Shown in pieces: positions 1 to 9,390 of a stretch of DNA of 54,149 bases. The stretch comes from Akkermansiaceae bacterium (GTDB lineage: Bacteria > Verrucomicrobiota > Verrucomicrobiia > Verrucomicrobiales > Akkermansiaceae), in the NCBI GenBank assembly GCA_029253285.1, contig JAQWZU010000115.1, forward strand, positions 1 through 54,149, read 5' to 3'. Each line of letters begins with the position of its first letter. Positions within the stretch are counted from its first letter, which is position 1. The notes beneath the pieces were generated by a model. That model was given only the letters and a program-made list of their open reading frames with translations. It had not been told where the DNA came from and did no database searches. The position numbers were made by a program, and so were the translations under genes.

Positions 1-1082
1 CGGATGAGTTTCCATCGTTGGTTGGCGATGGCGCGGCCGTGGTCCTCGTAGTCGTGCCAGTGGTCTTCGGCGAAGGCGTAGTTGCGGGCGGTGGCAGTGG
101 GATCCTCCAGGATGGGAGCGAAGTCGACTCCTTCGAAGGTCTTCCCCGGGGTGAGGCCGGCGAGTTTGAGGAAAGTCGGGGCGATGTCGACGGAACTGAC
201 GAGGCTTTTGGTTTTTTGACCGGCCTTGATGTGAGCGGGCCAGTTGACAATCCAAGGCGTGCGGATGCCGCCGTCGTAAAGAGTGGTTTTGTCGCCGGGG
301 AAGGGGCGGCCGTTGTCGCTGATGAAGAGGACGAGGGTGTTTTCGGCGACGCCTTGCTTTTTAAGTTCGGCCATGACCTTGCCGACGTAATTGTCGAGGC
401 GTCCGATTTCGTCGTAGTAGAGTTGGTAGTCACCGCGGACTTCGGGGGTGTCGGGAACGTAGGGAGGCAGACGAACCGAGTCGGATTTGTGCGGAGGCTG
501 GAAGGCGTCTTTTTCGTATTCGCGATGGGGATCGAGGGCGGCGAACCAAAGGAAAAAGGGTTTTTCCTTTGGGCGGTTTTGCAAGGTAGAGAGCCAGTCT
601 TCGCAACCGCTGGGGGATTTAGCGATCATCTTGCCGGATTTTTTGTCGGCTCCGGTGGGGAGAATGAATCCGGCGGTGGAGGCTTCAAAGACGTCATCGA
701 AACGATCGACGACGTCCTTGCCGAGATGCCACTTTCCGGCGGCAGCGGTGTAGTAGCCGGAGGCCTTGAGTTGTTCGACGAAGGTAAGGGACTCTTTGGG
801 GAGCGGCCAGTGGAGTTGCTCTGCGCCGGTGTTGTGAGGGTATCGTCCGGTGATGATACTGGCACGACTCGGGCTGCAGGAGTTGGCGGTGAGATAGGCG
901 TGTTCGAAAAGCATGCCGCCTTTGGCGAGAGCGTCGATGTTTGGGGTGTGAATTTTTGGATGGCCGTAAGCGCCGTTGTCGTCCCAGTTCATGTCATCGG
1001 CGATGATGAGAACGATGTTGGGTTTTTCGGCAGCGAGAGCGGAGGCGCAGAGGAAAGCGAGGGTGAGGAACTTGGAGATCAT
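1..1082 (-). CDS. Sulfatase, secreted, formylglycine type (3' end cut by window edge)
   Basis: Type I sulfatase that hydrolyses a sulfate ester, probably on a carbohydrate, outside the cytoplasm. Translated from the ATG at 1082 downward, it starts with a signal peptide (MISKFLTLAFLCASALAAEK), then the metal-binding IIADD segment near residue 28, then CSPSR with Cys69 as the residue converted to formylglycine, then GKWH and an SDNG metal site. About 360 residues are visible with no stop before base 1, so roughly 100 C-terminal residues are missing from view. The family assignment is firm. The substrate is unknown. No maturation enzyme (FGE) gene lies in the window. It lies downstream of the MATE gene on the same strand with a gap of about 150 bases. 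Confidence 0.93.
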   Translation of the reverse strand, partial: MISKFLTLAFLCASALAAEKPNIVLIIADDMNWDDNGAYGHPKIHTPNIDALAKGGMLFEHAYLTANSCSPSRASIITGRYPHNTGAEQLHWPLPKESLTFVEQLKASGYYTAAAGKWHLGKDVVDRFDDVFEASTAGFILPTGADKKSGKMIAKSPSGCEDWLSTLQNRPKEKPFFLWFAALDPHREYEKDAFQPPHKSDSVRLPPYVPDTPEVRGDYQLYYDEIGRLDNYVGKVMAELKKQGVAENTLVLFISDNGRPFPGDKTTLYDGGIRTPWIVNWPAHIKAGQKTKSLVSSVDIAPTFLKLAGLTPGKTFEGVDFAPILEDPTATARNYAFAEDHWHDYEDHGRAIANQRWKLI

Positions 1083-1233
1083 GAGTGAATGGTGAGACGC
1101 TAGGGGGATTGGGGAATGATGCCAATGGGAAATGCGATCTTGGCTCTGAGTCGGCGAGCTGGGAGCGGCGCGCTTTCTTGGCAGAGGGAGATGAGAATAC
1201 GGATCATCGCGGTTGAGGCGAAATTGGAGGCGC

Positions 1234-2577
1234 CTACTGTTCTTTTCCTATCTTTCGCCAGCCGAGGACGAGCATGAAGAGGGCGGCGCTCCAGGTGACG
1301 ATGGAGATGCCCCACCAGATTCCCCAGAGTCCCCAGGCGAGGGTGAAGGTAAGAGTGTGGATGATGAGGATGGGCGCGATGAGTTGGCGGTAGAGGCCAA
1401 TCCAGAGGCCGATCATGGGTTGCTTGAGTCCCTGGAAAGCGAAGACGGTGACGAAGAGAATGGGGTAGGCTGCGAGAGTGACGGCGGAGACGAGGAGGCA
1501 GTCGTAGCCGATGGCGATGACCGCTTCGTCATCGGTGAAGAAACGAAGTCCGGGCTCGCGGAGGAAGTAGAGGACGAAGCCTCCAACGAACATGATGATT
1601 GCTCCGAATTTAATGTTGGTCATCCAGGCTTCGCGGACGCGGTGGGGGAGTTTGGCTCCGTGGTTTTGGCCGATGATGCTGAGGGCTGCGAAGTTGAGGC
1701 CGATGGTAGGCATGAGGATGATCTGCTCAACGCGCATCGCGACTCCGGCGGCGGCGATGGCTTCCTTATCGAAGTGTTGCACAAACCAATTGATGACGAA
1801 CATCCCGATGGCGATGGTGAGCATGTTGAGTCCGGCGGGGACTGCTTGGCCGGCGATTTTTTTGAGGACGGCCCAATCGGGGGCGAGTTCCCGGGGAGTG
1901 ATTGTTTTGAAGAGCTCGGATTTTTGAAGATGGACCCAAAGGTAAATTATGCCGCCGAGATGGACGACGAGAGTGGCGAGCGCAAGTCCGGCCACGCCCA
2001 TTTTCGGGAGGCCCCACCAGCCGAGGATGAAGAGAGGATTGAGGAGGCAGTTGGCAATGAATCCTGCGATGAGGTAGTTGCGATAGGGAATGGTGTTGCC
2101 CTGGGAAGAGAGGGCGGAGTTGAGGACGATGGGGAGAAGCATGAGAACGGATCCGGCGAGGATGACGTTCATGTACTCGAGGCAGGTCTGGAGATAGCTT
2201 CCAGATGCTCCGAGTGATTTAAAGATGAATGGGGAGGTGAGCCATCCGGCGACGGCCATGACGAGGGCGCCGATGATGACAAAGAAGATGGCTTGCGCGA
2301 AGTAGCGTCGGCAGTCGTTGGTGCTCCCTTCGCCCAGGGCATTGGCGAGGAGAGCCGTGGTGCCCTGGCTGATGCCGCTGCCGACAGAGAGGATGATGAA
2401 AAAGACGGGGAAGGAGAGAGCGAGGGCGGCGAGGGCTTCGGTGCCGATCTTGCCGGCATAGTAGGTGTCCACCACGTTGAACATGGTATTGAAGAACATC
2501 CCAATACTCATCGGGAGAGCGATTCTCCAGATGAGCGATGAGATGGGATCGGTGGTGAGTGAGGGTGCGGGTTTCAT
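1234..2577 (-). CDS. MATE family efflux transporter
   Basis: Multidrug and toxic compound extrusion transporter, 447 residues, the normal length for a 12-helix MATE/NorM/DinF protein. The N-terminal region has the typical PISSLIWRIALPMSIGMFF segment and VVDTYYAGKIGTEALAAL, followed by alternating hydrophobic helices to the C terminus. The frame stays open much further upstream, but that extension is arginine-rich and runs antisense to the divergent gene, so the ATG at 2577 is taken as the start. It is divergent from the YihY-type gene, with 207 bases between the starts. It probably exports cationic drugs or metabolites using Na+ or H+; the substrate cannot be inferred. Confidence 0.92.
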   Translation of the reverse strand: MKPAPSLTTDPISSLIWRIALPMSIGMFFNTMFNVVDTYYAGKIGTEALAALALSFPVFFIILSVGSGISQGTTALLANALGEGSTNDCRRYFAQAIFFVIIGALVMAVAGWLTSPFIFKSLGASGSYLQTCLEYMNVILAGSVLMLLPIVLNSALSSQGNTIPYRNYLIAGFIANCLLNPLFILGWWGLPKMGVAGLALATLVVHLGGIIYLWVHLQKSELFKTITPRELAPDWAVLKKIAGQAVPAGLNMLTIAIGMFVINWFVQHFDKEAIAAAGVAMRVEQIILMPTIGLNFAALSIIGQNHGAKLPHRVREAWMTNIKFGAIIMFVGGFVLYFLREPGLRFFTDDEAVIAIGYDCLLVSAVTLAAYPILFVTVFAFQGLKQPMIGLWIGLYRQLIAPILIIHTLTFTLAWGLWGIWWGISIVTWSAALFMLVLGWRKIGKEQ

Positions 2578-2784
2578 TTCGAAAGTCTCCGGGCGAGAGA
2601 GGATGTTCGTCTTACCATGAAATGACCCTTCGCATTTTGCCTGTAAATCACAAGTAAAACGGTTTCGAAATATAAGTGATTGGATTCTAGCGTTCGTTGT
2701 GCCCAAAAAAGTAAGTTCCCAAAAAGCCGGTTGACTCGAGCGGAGTAAGCTTGTTGGAGCGCTTGATGTCACTAGGCTCTGTGC

Positions 2785-3636
2785 ATGGTGAAACGGATCT
2801 CGGCGGTGGCGCATGCTTGGGGGCACTATGAATGTGCCTCGCTGGCGGCGGGGGTGGCCTTTTATGCGGCGCTTTCTTTGTTTCCGCTGATGATGGTGCT
2901 GGTGGCGGGAGTGGGATATTTCTTTCGCTTTGTGGAGAAGGGGGCCAATGCGCGGGAGGAGATTCTTGAGGTGATTTCGACGCAGATGTCTCCGGAAGTG
3001 GCGCAGTCTTTGGCGGAGATTCTCTCGCAGGTTCAGGATCGGGCCTTGGTCAATGGTCCGATCGCCGCGGCGGCGTTTTTTCTCACGGCTTCGCTGGTCT
3101 TCACGCAAATCGACCGGGGGTTTTATCGGATCTGGGATGTGAAGAAGAAGGCGAAGCATCAAGGACTTTGGGCGAAGGTGAAGTTGGCACTTTCGAGTCG
3201 CCTGCGATCTTTCCTGATCATTCTTGGGTTGTGTTTCTTTGTGGTGGTGATGTTTGTGGGTGGCTTGACTTTACGGGGCGTGAGCGAGGTCAGTGCGGAG
3301 TATTTTCCAAGCTTCCCGTCGGTCTCGAGATACACCACCTTTGCGATTGGATCGGTGGTGAACGTGATCATTCTGACCTTGCTCTATCGTTTTCTTTCCA
3401 AGGAGAGCGTGAGCCGGAAGTTGTGTTTTATGGGGAGTCTGGTGGCGGCGGGATTGTGGGAAGTCGGGAGCCGGATTTTCACCGCGATTTCGGTGACGTC
3501 GAGCTTCAGTGTGTATGGACTGATCGGGTCTTTTTTGGTGGTCCTTCTCTGGGTCTATTTCAATGTCATGGTGCTTTTCATTGGTGGCTTGATTGTCCGC
3601 GTGGAGCATCGGGCGGGAAGGATGCGAAAGAAGTAG
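2785..3636 (+). CDS. YihY/UPF0761 family inner-membrane protein
   Basis: Integral membrane protein of 283 residues in the family once misnamed ribonuclease BN. Visible features are the conserved N-terminal region with AAGVAFYAALSLFPLMMVLV, about six hydrophobic segments, the FTQIDRGFYRIWDVKKK loop, and a family-like pattern near the end (SSFSVYGLIGSFLVVLLWVYF). The C terminus is a short basic tail (HRAGRMRKK). The molecular function of the family is not established. The next gene, an EamA transporter, starts 43 bases downstream on the same strand, so the two may be cotranscribed. Confidence 0.9.
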   Translation: MVKRISAVAHAWGHYECASLAAGVAFYAALSLFPLMMVLVAGVGYFFRFVEKGANAREEILEVISTQMSPEVAQSLAEILSQVQDRALVNGPIAAAAFFLTASLVFTQIDRGFYRIWDVKKKAKHQGLWAKVKLALSSRLRSFLIILGLCFFVVVMFVGGLTLRGVSEVSAEYFPSFPSVSRYTTFAIGSVVNVIILTLLYRFLSKESVSRKLCFMGSLVAAGLWEVGSRIFTAISVTSSFSVYGLIGSFLVVLLWVYFNVMVLFIGGLIVRVEHRAGRMRKK

Positions 3637-3679
3637 AGCCCGGCATTGCCATTGGGACGAAAGAGGTCATCTTCCGAGC

Positions 3680-4567
3680 ATGTCTATCGGAGATGCCTGT
3701 GCGATGGGCTCGGCTGGTTTTTGGGCGGTATCGGTGATTCTGATGCGGGTTTCGGGATTGCAGATTCCTCCGCTGCCACTGACGTTTTTTAAGAACTGTG
3801 TCGCGCTGGCGTGTCTGGCGCTGTTGCTTCTGGGATTGGGGGAGGACTGGCTGCTCGATATTGAGGTGAGTGATCATCTGCGCCTGGTGGTCAGCGCGGT
3901 TTTGGGGATTTCTCTCGCGGACACCATGATCGCGGCGGCGCTTAATCGGCTGGGGGCGAGTTTGCAGGCTCTGGCGGATTGTGCCTATGCCCCGTCGATT
4001 GCTCTAGTGGGGCTTGTGATGTTTGGAGAAGTTCTTGGGCCTTGGGAATTGATCGGGGGAGCCCTGGTGATCTCGGGAGTGTTCGTCGGGGCCACGATGA
4101 CGAATGAGATCAAGGTGCCGCGGGATCTCTGGACCGGCGTGGCGCTGGCGGCGGGAGCCCATGTCATCATGGCAATTGGAATCTTGATGGTGCGCGATGT
4201 TTACCGCGAGGTCTCGGTGGTTTGGGTGACGGGATATCGTTTTTTGATCGCTAGTCTCGTGATGATGCTTTGGGCCGCGCTTTCGAGACGTCAGACGATG
4301 GCGCATTTGTTTCTGGGCTTTCGCCGTCGTGATACCTGGAAGACGATGATTCCAATGGCGATTCTGGGGGCCTTTATGGCGACCTTGTTTTGGGTCGGGG
4401 GATTCAAGTATCTCCCTGCCGGAAGAGCTGCGATTTTCAATCAGCTTTCGACGGTGTTTATCATCGTGCTGGCTTACATTTTCCTCAAAGAAAAGTTCAC
4501 GATGAGGAAAGCAATCGGGACGGGTCTGGCTTTGCTGGGGTCGGTGCTGGTGGCGATGCACGAGTGA
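3680..4567 (+). CDS. EamA/DMT family transporter
   Basis: Drug/metabolite transporter with about ten helices in two EamA halves, 295 residues. The first half contains FFKNCVALACLALLLLGLG and GISLADTMIAAALNRLGASL; the second contains LGAFMATLFWVGGFKYLPAG and ends in a helix (AIGTGLALLGSVLVAM). The frame is open upstream to 3593, inside the preceding gene, but that stretch is hydrophilic and not family-like, so the ATG at 3680 is chosen. The substrate is unknown: members move metabolites, amino acids or nucleobases. The stop codon lies within a perfect 8-bp inverted repeat at 4563-4582. Confidence 0.88.
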   Translation: MSIGDACAMGSAGFWAVSVILMRVSGLQIPPLPLTFFKNCVALACLALLLLGLGEDWLLDIEVSDHLRLVVSAVLGISLADTMIAAALNRLGASLQALADCAYAPSIALVGLVMFGEVLGPWELIGGALVISGVFVGATMTNEIKVPRDLWTGVALAAGAHVIMAIGILMVRDVYREVSVVWVTGYRFLIASLVMMLWAALSRRQTMAHLFLGFRRRDTWKTMIPMAILGAFMATLFWVGGFKYLPAGRAAIFNQLSTVFIIVLAYIFLKEKFTMRKAIGTGLALLGSVLVAMHE

Positions 4568-4582
4568 ATCCGTTGATTCACT
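4563..4582. terminator. Inverted repeat between convergent genes, possible bidirectional terminator
   Basis: Perfect 8-bp stem (AGTGAATC / GATTCACT) with a 4-base loop CGTT. It overlaps the stop codon of the EamA gene and faces the end of the convergent dehydrogenase gene (stop at 4627). There is no clear T-run on either side, so termination is plausible from position but not certain. Confidence 0.4.
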
Positions 4583-4626
4583 TGAGCGTTGATACCGTGA
4601 CCTGTTTCGGAGAGTTTGAAGTCGTC

Positions 4627-7600
4627 TTAGTGTCCCTTGGCCTTGGCTTCAGTTTTTAGCGAAGCGAGATAAGTGATCAGGTTGCGGAGATCTTTGGGTG
4701 GCAGAGCCAGTGCCATCGGGGGCATCGCTGAGGTTGGTCCGGCGCGCTCCTTGATTTGATCTTTGGGGATCGTCTTCGTTTCGCCAGTGGGGAGGATCAA
4801 CTCAATCTCGGTCCCTGTTTCTTTTGCGAGTCGCCCTGCCAGCGCCTCTCCGGACTTCGTGGTGAGGGTGAAGAGGCCATATCCTTCGGCAATCTCCGCG
4901 CTGGGGTTCACCAGGGACTCGAGGATCTTTTCTCCTGAAAGTCGTTTGCCGATGGTGTCGAGCGCCGGTCCTTGCACGCCACCTTTTCCACCAATCATAT
5001 GGCACTGCATACAGGCTCCCTGGTTCTGAAAAACGATGGCCCCGGCTGCGGCATCTCCACCATGGAGGGAAAGTTTCTGCAGCTCGGCCGGATTGGCTGA
5101 AAATTCGGCCGCGAGCTTTTTGTGACCAGCATCGTTTGAAGAGGCGAGAGCGAGATAGGCATCGAGTCTTGCTTCCTTCATTACCGAACTCGGATTGCTC
5201 CAGACCTTGGTCATAATCTCTTTTCCTCCGGCATCCGTTGCCAACAATGCCAGGGAAGCGCGAACGACAGGGAGGTTCGTTGTCTTGAGATATCTCTCTG
5301 CTGCCTTGATTCTTCCGGGCAGCTTTGCCTCGAACATGAGCCCAAGACGGGCCGCCTGAACTTCGCCGTCCTTGGTGCCTTTCAGCCTTTCGACGATCGC
5401 GGGGATCTTTCCTTTGTTCTGACCCGCCACGGTATTCAAGGCCGCGACACGAATTCCTGATTCCAATGACTCCTCGAAGACCTGTGCTTCCAAAGCGTCG
5501 GCTGACATCGGCAGATTCACTGCCTTGGCGAGCTCAAGTGCGAGAGCCTGCTCCTTTCCTTTCGCGTTCTGCATCGCCTTGCGAAGCGGCACAGTCAGGG
5601 CGGCCAGCAACTTGGCGTCACGTTTTTCAACCGGACGATACATCGCAGTGACGGGATCCATAGTGGGAGGATTGTTCCAACGCAAAAGGGCACGTAATGC
5701 GGTCTCGCGCACCTTTCCGTCGACCTTGGAGTCGCCAGCCATCTCCATTACGCGGGCCGCATCTTTCGGCTGCCCCATCCAGAAGCTGGCGAAGAGGATG
5801 CGACGCTGAACGGTATCGGCAAATTCCGAGGCCTTTCCAGTCAGCTGGGCGAGCGCAGGAAAGCCGCTCGTCAGATGGCGATCGTAGACCGCACGGATGG
5901 CTTCGATCTGAACCTGTTTCGACGCATCACCGACAAAGCCAGCCACCGCCGGATCGTCCAGCTTCCGCAAAAGAATCACGGCGCAGAGCCTCGCTTCTTC
6001 ACTCGGGGAGGACATCTTTGCGACGGCGCCCGCGTTGTCCTTGAGATTCTTGAGGGCTGAGATGCCGGCATGACGGATCCAGAGGTCCTCACCCTTGTTT
6101 TCCTCGATGAGTTTCCAAATCGTGGGTGCGTCAGCGAGACTTCCGCATTTACTCAAGGCAATGGCCGAGAGGCTCCGTACGCGAAGCGAGGAATCCGTGA
6201 GTTTTTCCCGGAGCACTGCCACCGCTTCCTTGGTCTTGAGATCTCCAAGTGAGCGGCAGGTGTTGGCCCGGACTTCGTCGTCCTTGTCCTCGGTGAGGCC
6301 GATCAATATCGATACGAGAGAGGTCTCTTTTCGAGCCAGCTGTGCCAGACCCCAAATTCCGTGCAGACGTGTGGTCGTTGCTTTGCCGGACTTAGCAGCT
6401 GTAGAGAGCTTTTCTTTCTCTCCACGCTTGACCAACTCGAACTGGGCCCGCTGGCGGACCCGCATATCCGGATGACTGAGAAGCTCTGCAAGGCGATCGG
6501 ACTTGGCCTTTCCGAAGCCGTGGAAAAAATATTGTTGGGTCTCTTTGACTGATTTGTTTTGGAGATGTTTGGGAGACTCGATCGCCTGGATGGAGGCATT
6601 CTTGTTTTTCGTCCATCCACCACCGAAGTCGAGGGCATAGATGCGACCATCGTATCCGAGGTCCACATCGGAACTGGCGACACCGCTCATGACCTCCTTG
6701 GCGCCATCCACTTTGAAGCCAGCGCCGTTTGATTGAGGCCGAACTGAGAGGAGCTGGGAAGTCTTGGAATTGCCGCGGTAATTGCACACCAGAAAAGTGT
6801 CGCGGAGATCTTCCGGAAGTGACTCGCCGGTCAGGTAGACGACCCCCGATGGGCCATTACCGATATTGGCCACTGGTGGTAAAATCCACTTCGGCTGCAC
6901 TTCATTCCGCGGAGCAAACATCTGCTCGGAAACCCAGATTGACTTCGGAATGGCAATGTCCGCAAAGTCGAGCCGTGACCGGTATTGGTGGGCTGCCTGG
7001 TGTTCCTCATACCAACCGGAGTCCGCTCCTTCCAACACGTAGACTACGCGGGCCTTGTCACCAATGTCGCCGGTGTTGTCGAAAGTGAAAAGGTTGCCGT
7101 ATTGATCGAAGGCGAGTTCCTGCGGGTTTCTCAATCCGTGATGGACTACCTCGAAGTTGGAGCCATCGGGATCGCTGCGGAAGATTGCTCCACGGCTCGG
7201 GGCCGCGAAGTTTTTACCATCTTTGGTGGTCACGTTGTAGCCACGGTCGCCAATGCTCCAGTAGAGCTTTCCGTCTGGTCCACGAACAATGCCATGCAGG
7301 TCGTGTCCCATCATGCTTGTCCGCACTCCAAATCCGGTGAACATCTTTTCGCGGGAGTCCGCCACTCCGTCATCATTCTTATCCTCAAATTTCCAAAGGT
7401 TGGGGATACAGGTGAGATAAAGGGTCCCGTCAACGGCAAGAGCCGAAAAGGCCACACCGTCGAGAATGTCGTTCATGCCCTCGGCATATTCGGTGCGCTT
7501 GTCGGGAATCCCGTCTCCGTTCACATCCTCCAGTCGGGCGACGCGCTCGGAGACAGAGGTGAAAAAATTTGGTTTAAACTTCTTGTCCGCAAGAAGCTGT

Positions 7601-7902
7601 TTGCGGCGATCCTCAATCGTCTGGAGGCGGAAATCTCCCGCCGTCAGTGTACCTTCGCCCCGGATGTCGAGGATTCCTCCGCCGTTCAGTCGATCAGATT
7701 CGATGGAGAAGAAGCGACCTTTTTCATCAATCTCGAAGCTCGTGGCATGCTTCACCAGAGGCCAGGCTGCGATTTGGTATCCCTGAAGTTGAGGATCAGT
7801 GAGTTTGCCCCGGAAGGGTTGTTTCTTGCCAAGCTCCTGGGAAAGAGCGGAACCTTGGGAAAACAGCAGGACGGTCGCGAGTGTCAGTAATCGAGGAATC
7901 AT
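4627..7902 (-). CDS. PVC-type membrane-bound dehydrogenase with HEAT repeats and cytochrome c domain
   Basis: Large secreted protein, 1,091 residues from the ATG at 7902, which gives a clean signal peptide (MIPRLLTLATVLLFSQGS). The order of parts is: an N-terminal beta-propeller resembling soluble sugar/sorbosone dehydrogenases (about residues 45-440; NGDGIPDKRTEYAEGMNDIL, LRNPQELAFDQYGNLFTFDN), a HEAT/ARM helical repeat region (about 490-900; LLSHPDMRVRQRAQFELV), and a C-terminal heme-binding domain with CMQCH near residue 965. The tail ends with the family-like ALPPKDLRNLITYLASLK. This architecture matches the Planctomycete/Verrucomicrobia families TIGR02604 and TIGR02603. It probably oxidises an external substrate and passes electrons to the covalently bound c-heme; the substrate is unknown. 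The frame is open 31 codons upstream, but without a signal sequence. Confidence 0.9.
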   Translation of the reverse strand: MIPRLLTLATVLLFSQGSALSQELGKKQPFRGKLTDPQLQGYQIAAWPLVKHATSFEIDEKGRFFSIESDRLNGGGILDIRGEGTLTAGDFRLQTIEDRRKQLLADKKFKPNFFTSVSERVARLEDVNGDGIPDKRTEYAEGMNDILDGVAFSALAVDGTLYLTCIPNLWKFEDKNDDGVADSREKMFTGFGVRTSMMGHDLHGIVRGPDGKLYWSIGDRGYNVTTKDGKNFAAPSRGAIFRSDPDGSNFEVVHHGLRNPQELAFDQYGNLFTFDNTGDIGDKARVVYVLEGADSGWYEEHQAAHQYRSRLDFADIAIPKSIWVSEQMFAPRNEVQPKWILPPVANIGNGPSGVVYLTGESLPEDLRDTFLVCNYRGNSKTSQLLSVRPQSNGAGFKVDGAKEVMSGVASSDVDLGYDGRIYALDFGGGWTKNKNASIQAIESPKHLQNKSVKETQQYFFHGFGKAKSDRLAELLSHPDMRVRQRAQFELVKRGEKEKLSTAAKSGKATTTRLHGIWGLAQLARKETSLVSILIGLTEDKDDEVRANTCRSLGDLKTKEAVAVLREKLTDSSLRVRSLSAIALSKCGSLADAPTIWKLIEENKGEDLWIRHAGISALKNLKDNAGAVAKMSSPSEEARLCAVILLRKLDDPAVAGFVGDASKQVQIEAIRAVYDRHLTSGFPALAQLTGKASEFADTVQRRILFASFWMGQPKDAARVMEMAGDSKVDGKVRETALRALLRWNNPPTMDPVTAMYRPVEKRDAKLLAALTVPLRKAMQNAKGKEQALALELAKAVNLPMSADALEAQVFEESLESGIRVAALNTVAGQNKGKIPAIVERLKGTKDGEVQAARLGLMFEAKLPGRIKAAERYLKTTNLPVVRASLALLATDAGGKEIMTKVWSNPSSVMKEARLDAYLALASSNDAGHKKLAAEFSANPAELQKLSLHGGDAAAGAIVFQNQGACMQCHMIGGKGGVQGPALDTIGKRLSGEKILESLVNPSAEIAEGYGLFTLTTKSGEALAGRLAKETGTEIELILPTGETKTIPKDQIKERAGPTSAMPPMALALPPKDLRNLITYLASLKTEAKAKGH

Positions 7903-8010
7903 GATGTGGAATAGGGTTGTTATACCCAAGGAGGCAGTCTTCTTTATCGCCCGATTTTTCAGGGGCGAACTCCATTCGTAAGGGATGGGCTTCATTTATG
8001 CATTACGGTG

Positions 8011-8835
8011 TTATTTAAGCTTCAGCTGATTTTTGACGGTTTTCAGGCCGTCGAGATTTGCTTTCAGGGCGATTTTTGAGTCGGTGTCGTTGCGATGGTC
8101 GAGGATGCCGATCGGGCCGGAGTAGCCGCTGTCGATGAGCGTTTGGAGCATGGCGATTTCGTGTTCGCCCTGGCCGAGGGGTAGGATTTTAAATTCCGCG
8201 CCCTCTTTCATGCCGTTGAGGTTGAGACAATGAAGGTAGGGCTTCATTAGCGCGAGGTCTTTCGCCCAGGAGTTGATACGAGTCTGGCCGTGATGCCAGT
8301 TGTAGACGATGCCGACGTGTTTGTGTCCGATTTCATGTAGCTTTTGGCAAACGGCAACGAGGTTGGCGGGTTCTCCACTCCATCCGCCGTGATTGTAGAG
8401 GGCGAGCTTGCAGTTGGTGGCGGCCGTCAGCTTAGCGAGTGATTCGAGAGACTTTGCGGCTTGGATGACTTTTTCCTTCTGGCTGGTGCCTTTGGGGGAA
8501 GCAAACATCTTCCACACTTGGGGGTTGATCTTGTGCTTTTTAAAAAGCTGGAGGGCTGTGGGGTGTTCGCCCCAGAAGGCGAAGAATTCGATGTCGTGTT
8601 TTTTGTAGGCGAGGATCTCTTCCTCGAAAGTGGCAACGTGTTTTTTTCTCCAATCGTAGGCACTGCGGGTGAGGCCAAGTTCCTTGAGCATGATCGCACG
8701 TTGTTCAGGGGATCGCTTGGCGGCGTCGAATGGGACGATGCACCAGGCGACGAGTTTTCCTTTTTGGAGATTGTCCGGGGTCTCTTGGGCGACGAGGGAG
8801 GCACAAGCGAGTGAAATGAAGAGGCGAATGGTCAT
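8011..8835 (-). CDS. Secreted sugar phosphate isomerase/epimerase-like TIM-barrel protein
   Basis: Xylose-isomerase-like TIM barrel (AP endonuclease 2 superfamily), 274 residues, with a signal peptide (MTIRLFISLACASLVAQ). Recognisable strand ends include NCKLALYNHGGWSGE, HVGIVYNWHHGQ and GPIGILDHRNDTD, which carry the usual metal-binding His/Glu/Asp candidates. Export suggests an extracytoplasmic sugar-related role, as for many verrucomicrobial paralogs; the substrate is not identifiable. The start sits 5 bases past the T-run of an upstream terminator, and no Shine-Dalgarno sequence is visible. An alternative TTG at 8889 would run through that hairpin and lose the signal peptide at the N terminus. 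Confidence 0.8.
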   Translation of the reverse strand: MTIRLFISLACASLVAQETPDNLQKGKLVAWCIVPFDAAKRSPEQRAIMLKELGLTRSAYDWRKKHVATFEEEILAYKKHDIEFFAFWGEHPTALQLFKKHKINPQVWKMFASPKGTSQKEKVIQAAKSLESLAKLTAATNCKLALYNHGGWSGEPANLVAVCQKLHEIGHKHVGIVYNWHHGQTRINSWAKDLALMKPYLHCLNLNGMKEGAEFKILPLGQGEHEIAMLQTLIDSGYSGPIGILDHRNDTDSKIALKANLDGLKTVKNQLKLK

Positions 8836-8840
8836 GAAAT

Positions 8841-8870
8841 AAAAAACGGGCAACCCCGGAAGGATGCCCG
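8841..8870 (-). terminator. Intrinsic terminator after the fasciclin gene
   Basis: On the minus strand a 6-bp stem (CGGGCA / TGCCCG, 12-base loop) is followed by TTTTTT. It lies 28 bases past the fasciclin stop. The T-run ends only 5 bases before the ATG of the next gene. Confidence 0.75.
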
Positions 8871-8898
8871 CTGGTGGGTAAGACGACAAGTTGTCTGT

Positions 8899-9390
8899 TT
8901 AGCCTTTTGGAAGGATAACTGCGTCGATGACGTGGATGACTCCGTTGCTGGCGACGATGTCAGTTTTGACAACGTTGGCTCCGTCGATTGTGACTTTGCC
9001 GCCAGCAGCCTTGATAGTGGCTTTGCTTCCCTGAACGGTGGTGACCTTGCCGGGCTTGACGTCAGCGGCCATTACTTTGCCGGAGACAACGTGGTATTTG
9101 AGGACAGCTGCCAACTTGCCCTTGTTCTCCGGCTTAAGGAGAGACTCCACGGTTCCGGCAGGGAGTTTTTTGAAAGCTTCGTCGGTGGGTGCGAAGACGG
9201 TGAAGGGGCCTTCACCTGAGAGGGTTTCAACGAGTCCGGCTGCTTTGGCTGCGGCAACCAGAGTCGTAAAGTTCTCATTGCTTGCGGCGATATCGACGAT
9301 GGTCGGGGCGGCTTTCGAGCTTTCCTCTGCCTGAGCAGTGAGAGGTGCGAGAAGGGCGATGGCGGTAGCGATACATGTAATTAGTTTCAT
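8899..9390 (-). CDS. Fasciclin (FAS1) domain protein, secreted
   Basis: Small secreted protein of 163 residues: a signal peptide ([21 protein letters not shown]) followed by a single FAS1 domain of normal length. The H1-type motif [11 protein letters not shown], the YHVVSGKV segment and the H2-type end [15 protein letters not shown] are all present. FAS1 domains mediate adhesion or binding in the periplasm or at the surface; no enzymatic role is expected. The frame continues upstream, but the ATG at 9390 gives the signal peptide and has a purine-rich AGTAAGAAA before it. The gene appears monocistronic: a strong terminator follows and 429 bases without a gene precede it. Confidence 0.93.
   Translation of the reverse strand: MKLITCIATAIALLAPLTAQAEESSKAAPTIVDIAASNENFTTLVAAAKAAGLVETLSGEGPFTVFAPTDEAFKKLPAGTVESLLKPENKGKLAAVLKYHVVSGKVMAADVKPGKVTTVQGSKATIKAAGGKVTIDGANVVKTDIVASNGVIHVIDAVILPKG

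Noticed and set aside
18-1088. Plus-strand frame of 356 codons at the left edge
   Set aside because: Antisense to a clear sulfatase with CSPSR and metal motifs; its Gly/Val-rich product has no recognisable domain.
1213-2217. Long plus-strand frame of 334 codons, rich in Glu, Asp and Gly
   Set aside because: It lies entirely antisense to the MATE gene, whose membrane helices and family motifs are clear. The acidic low-complexity product is what the opposite strand of such a gene gives.
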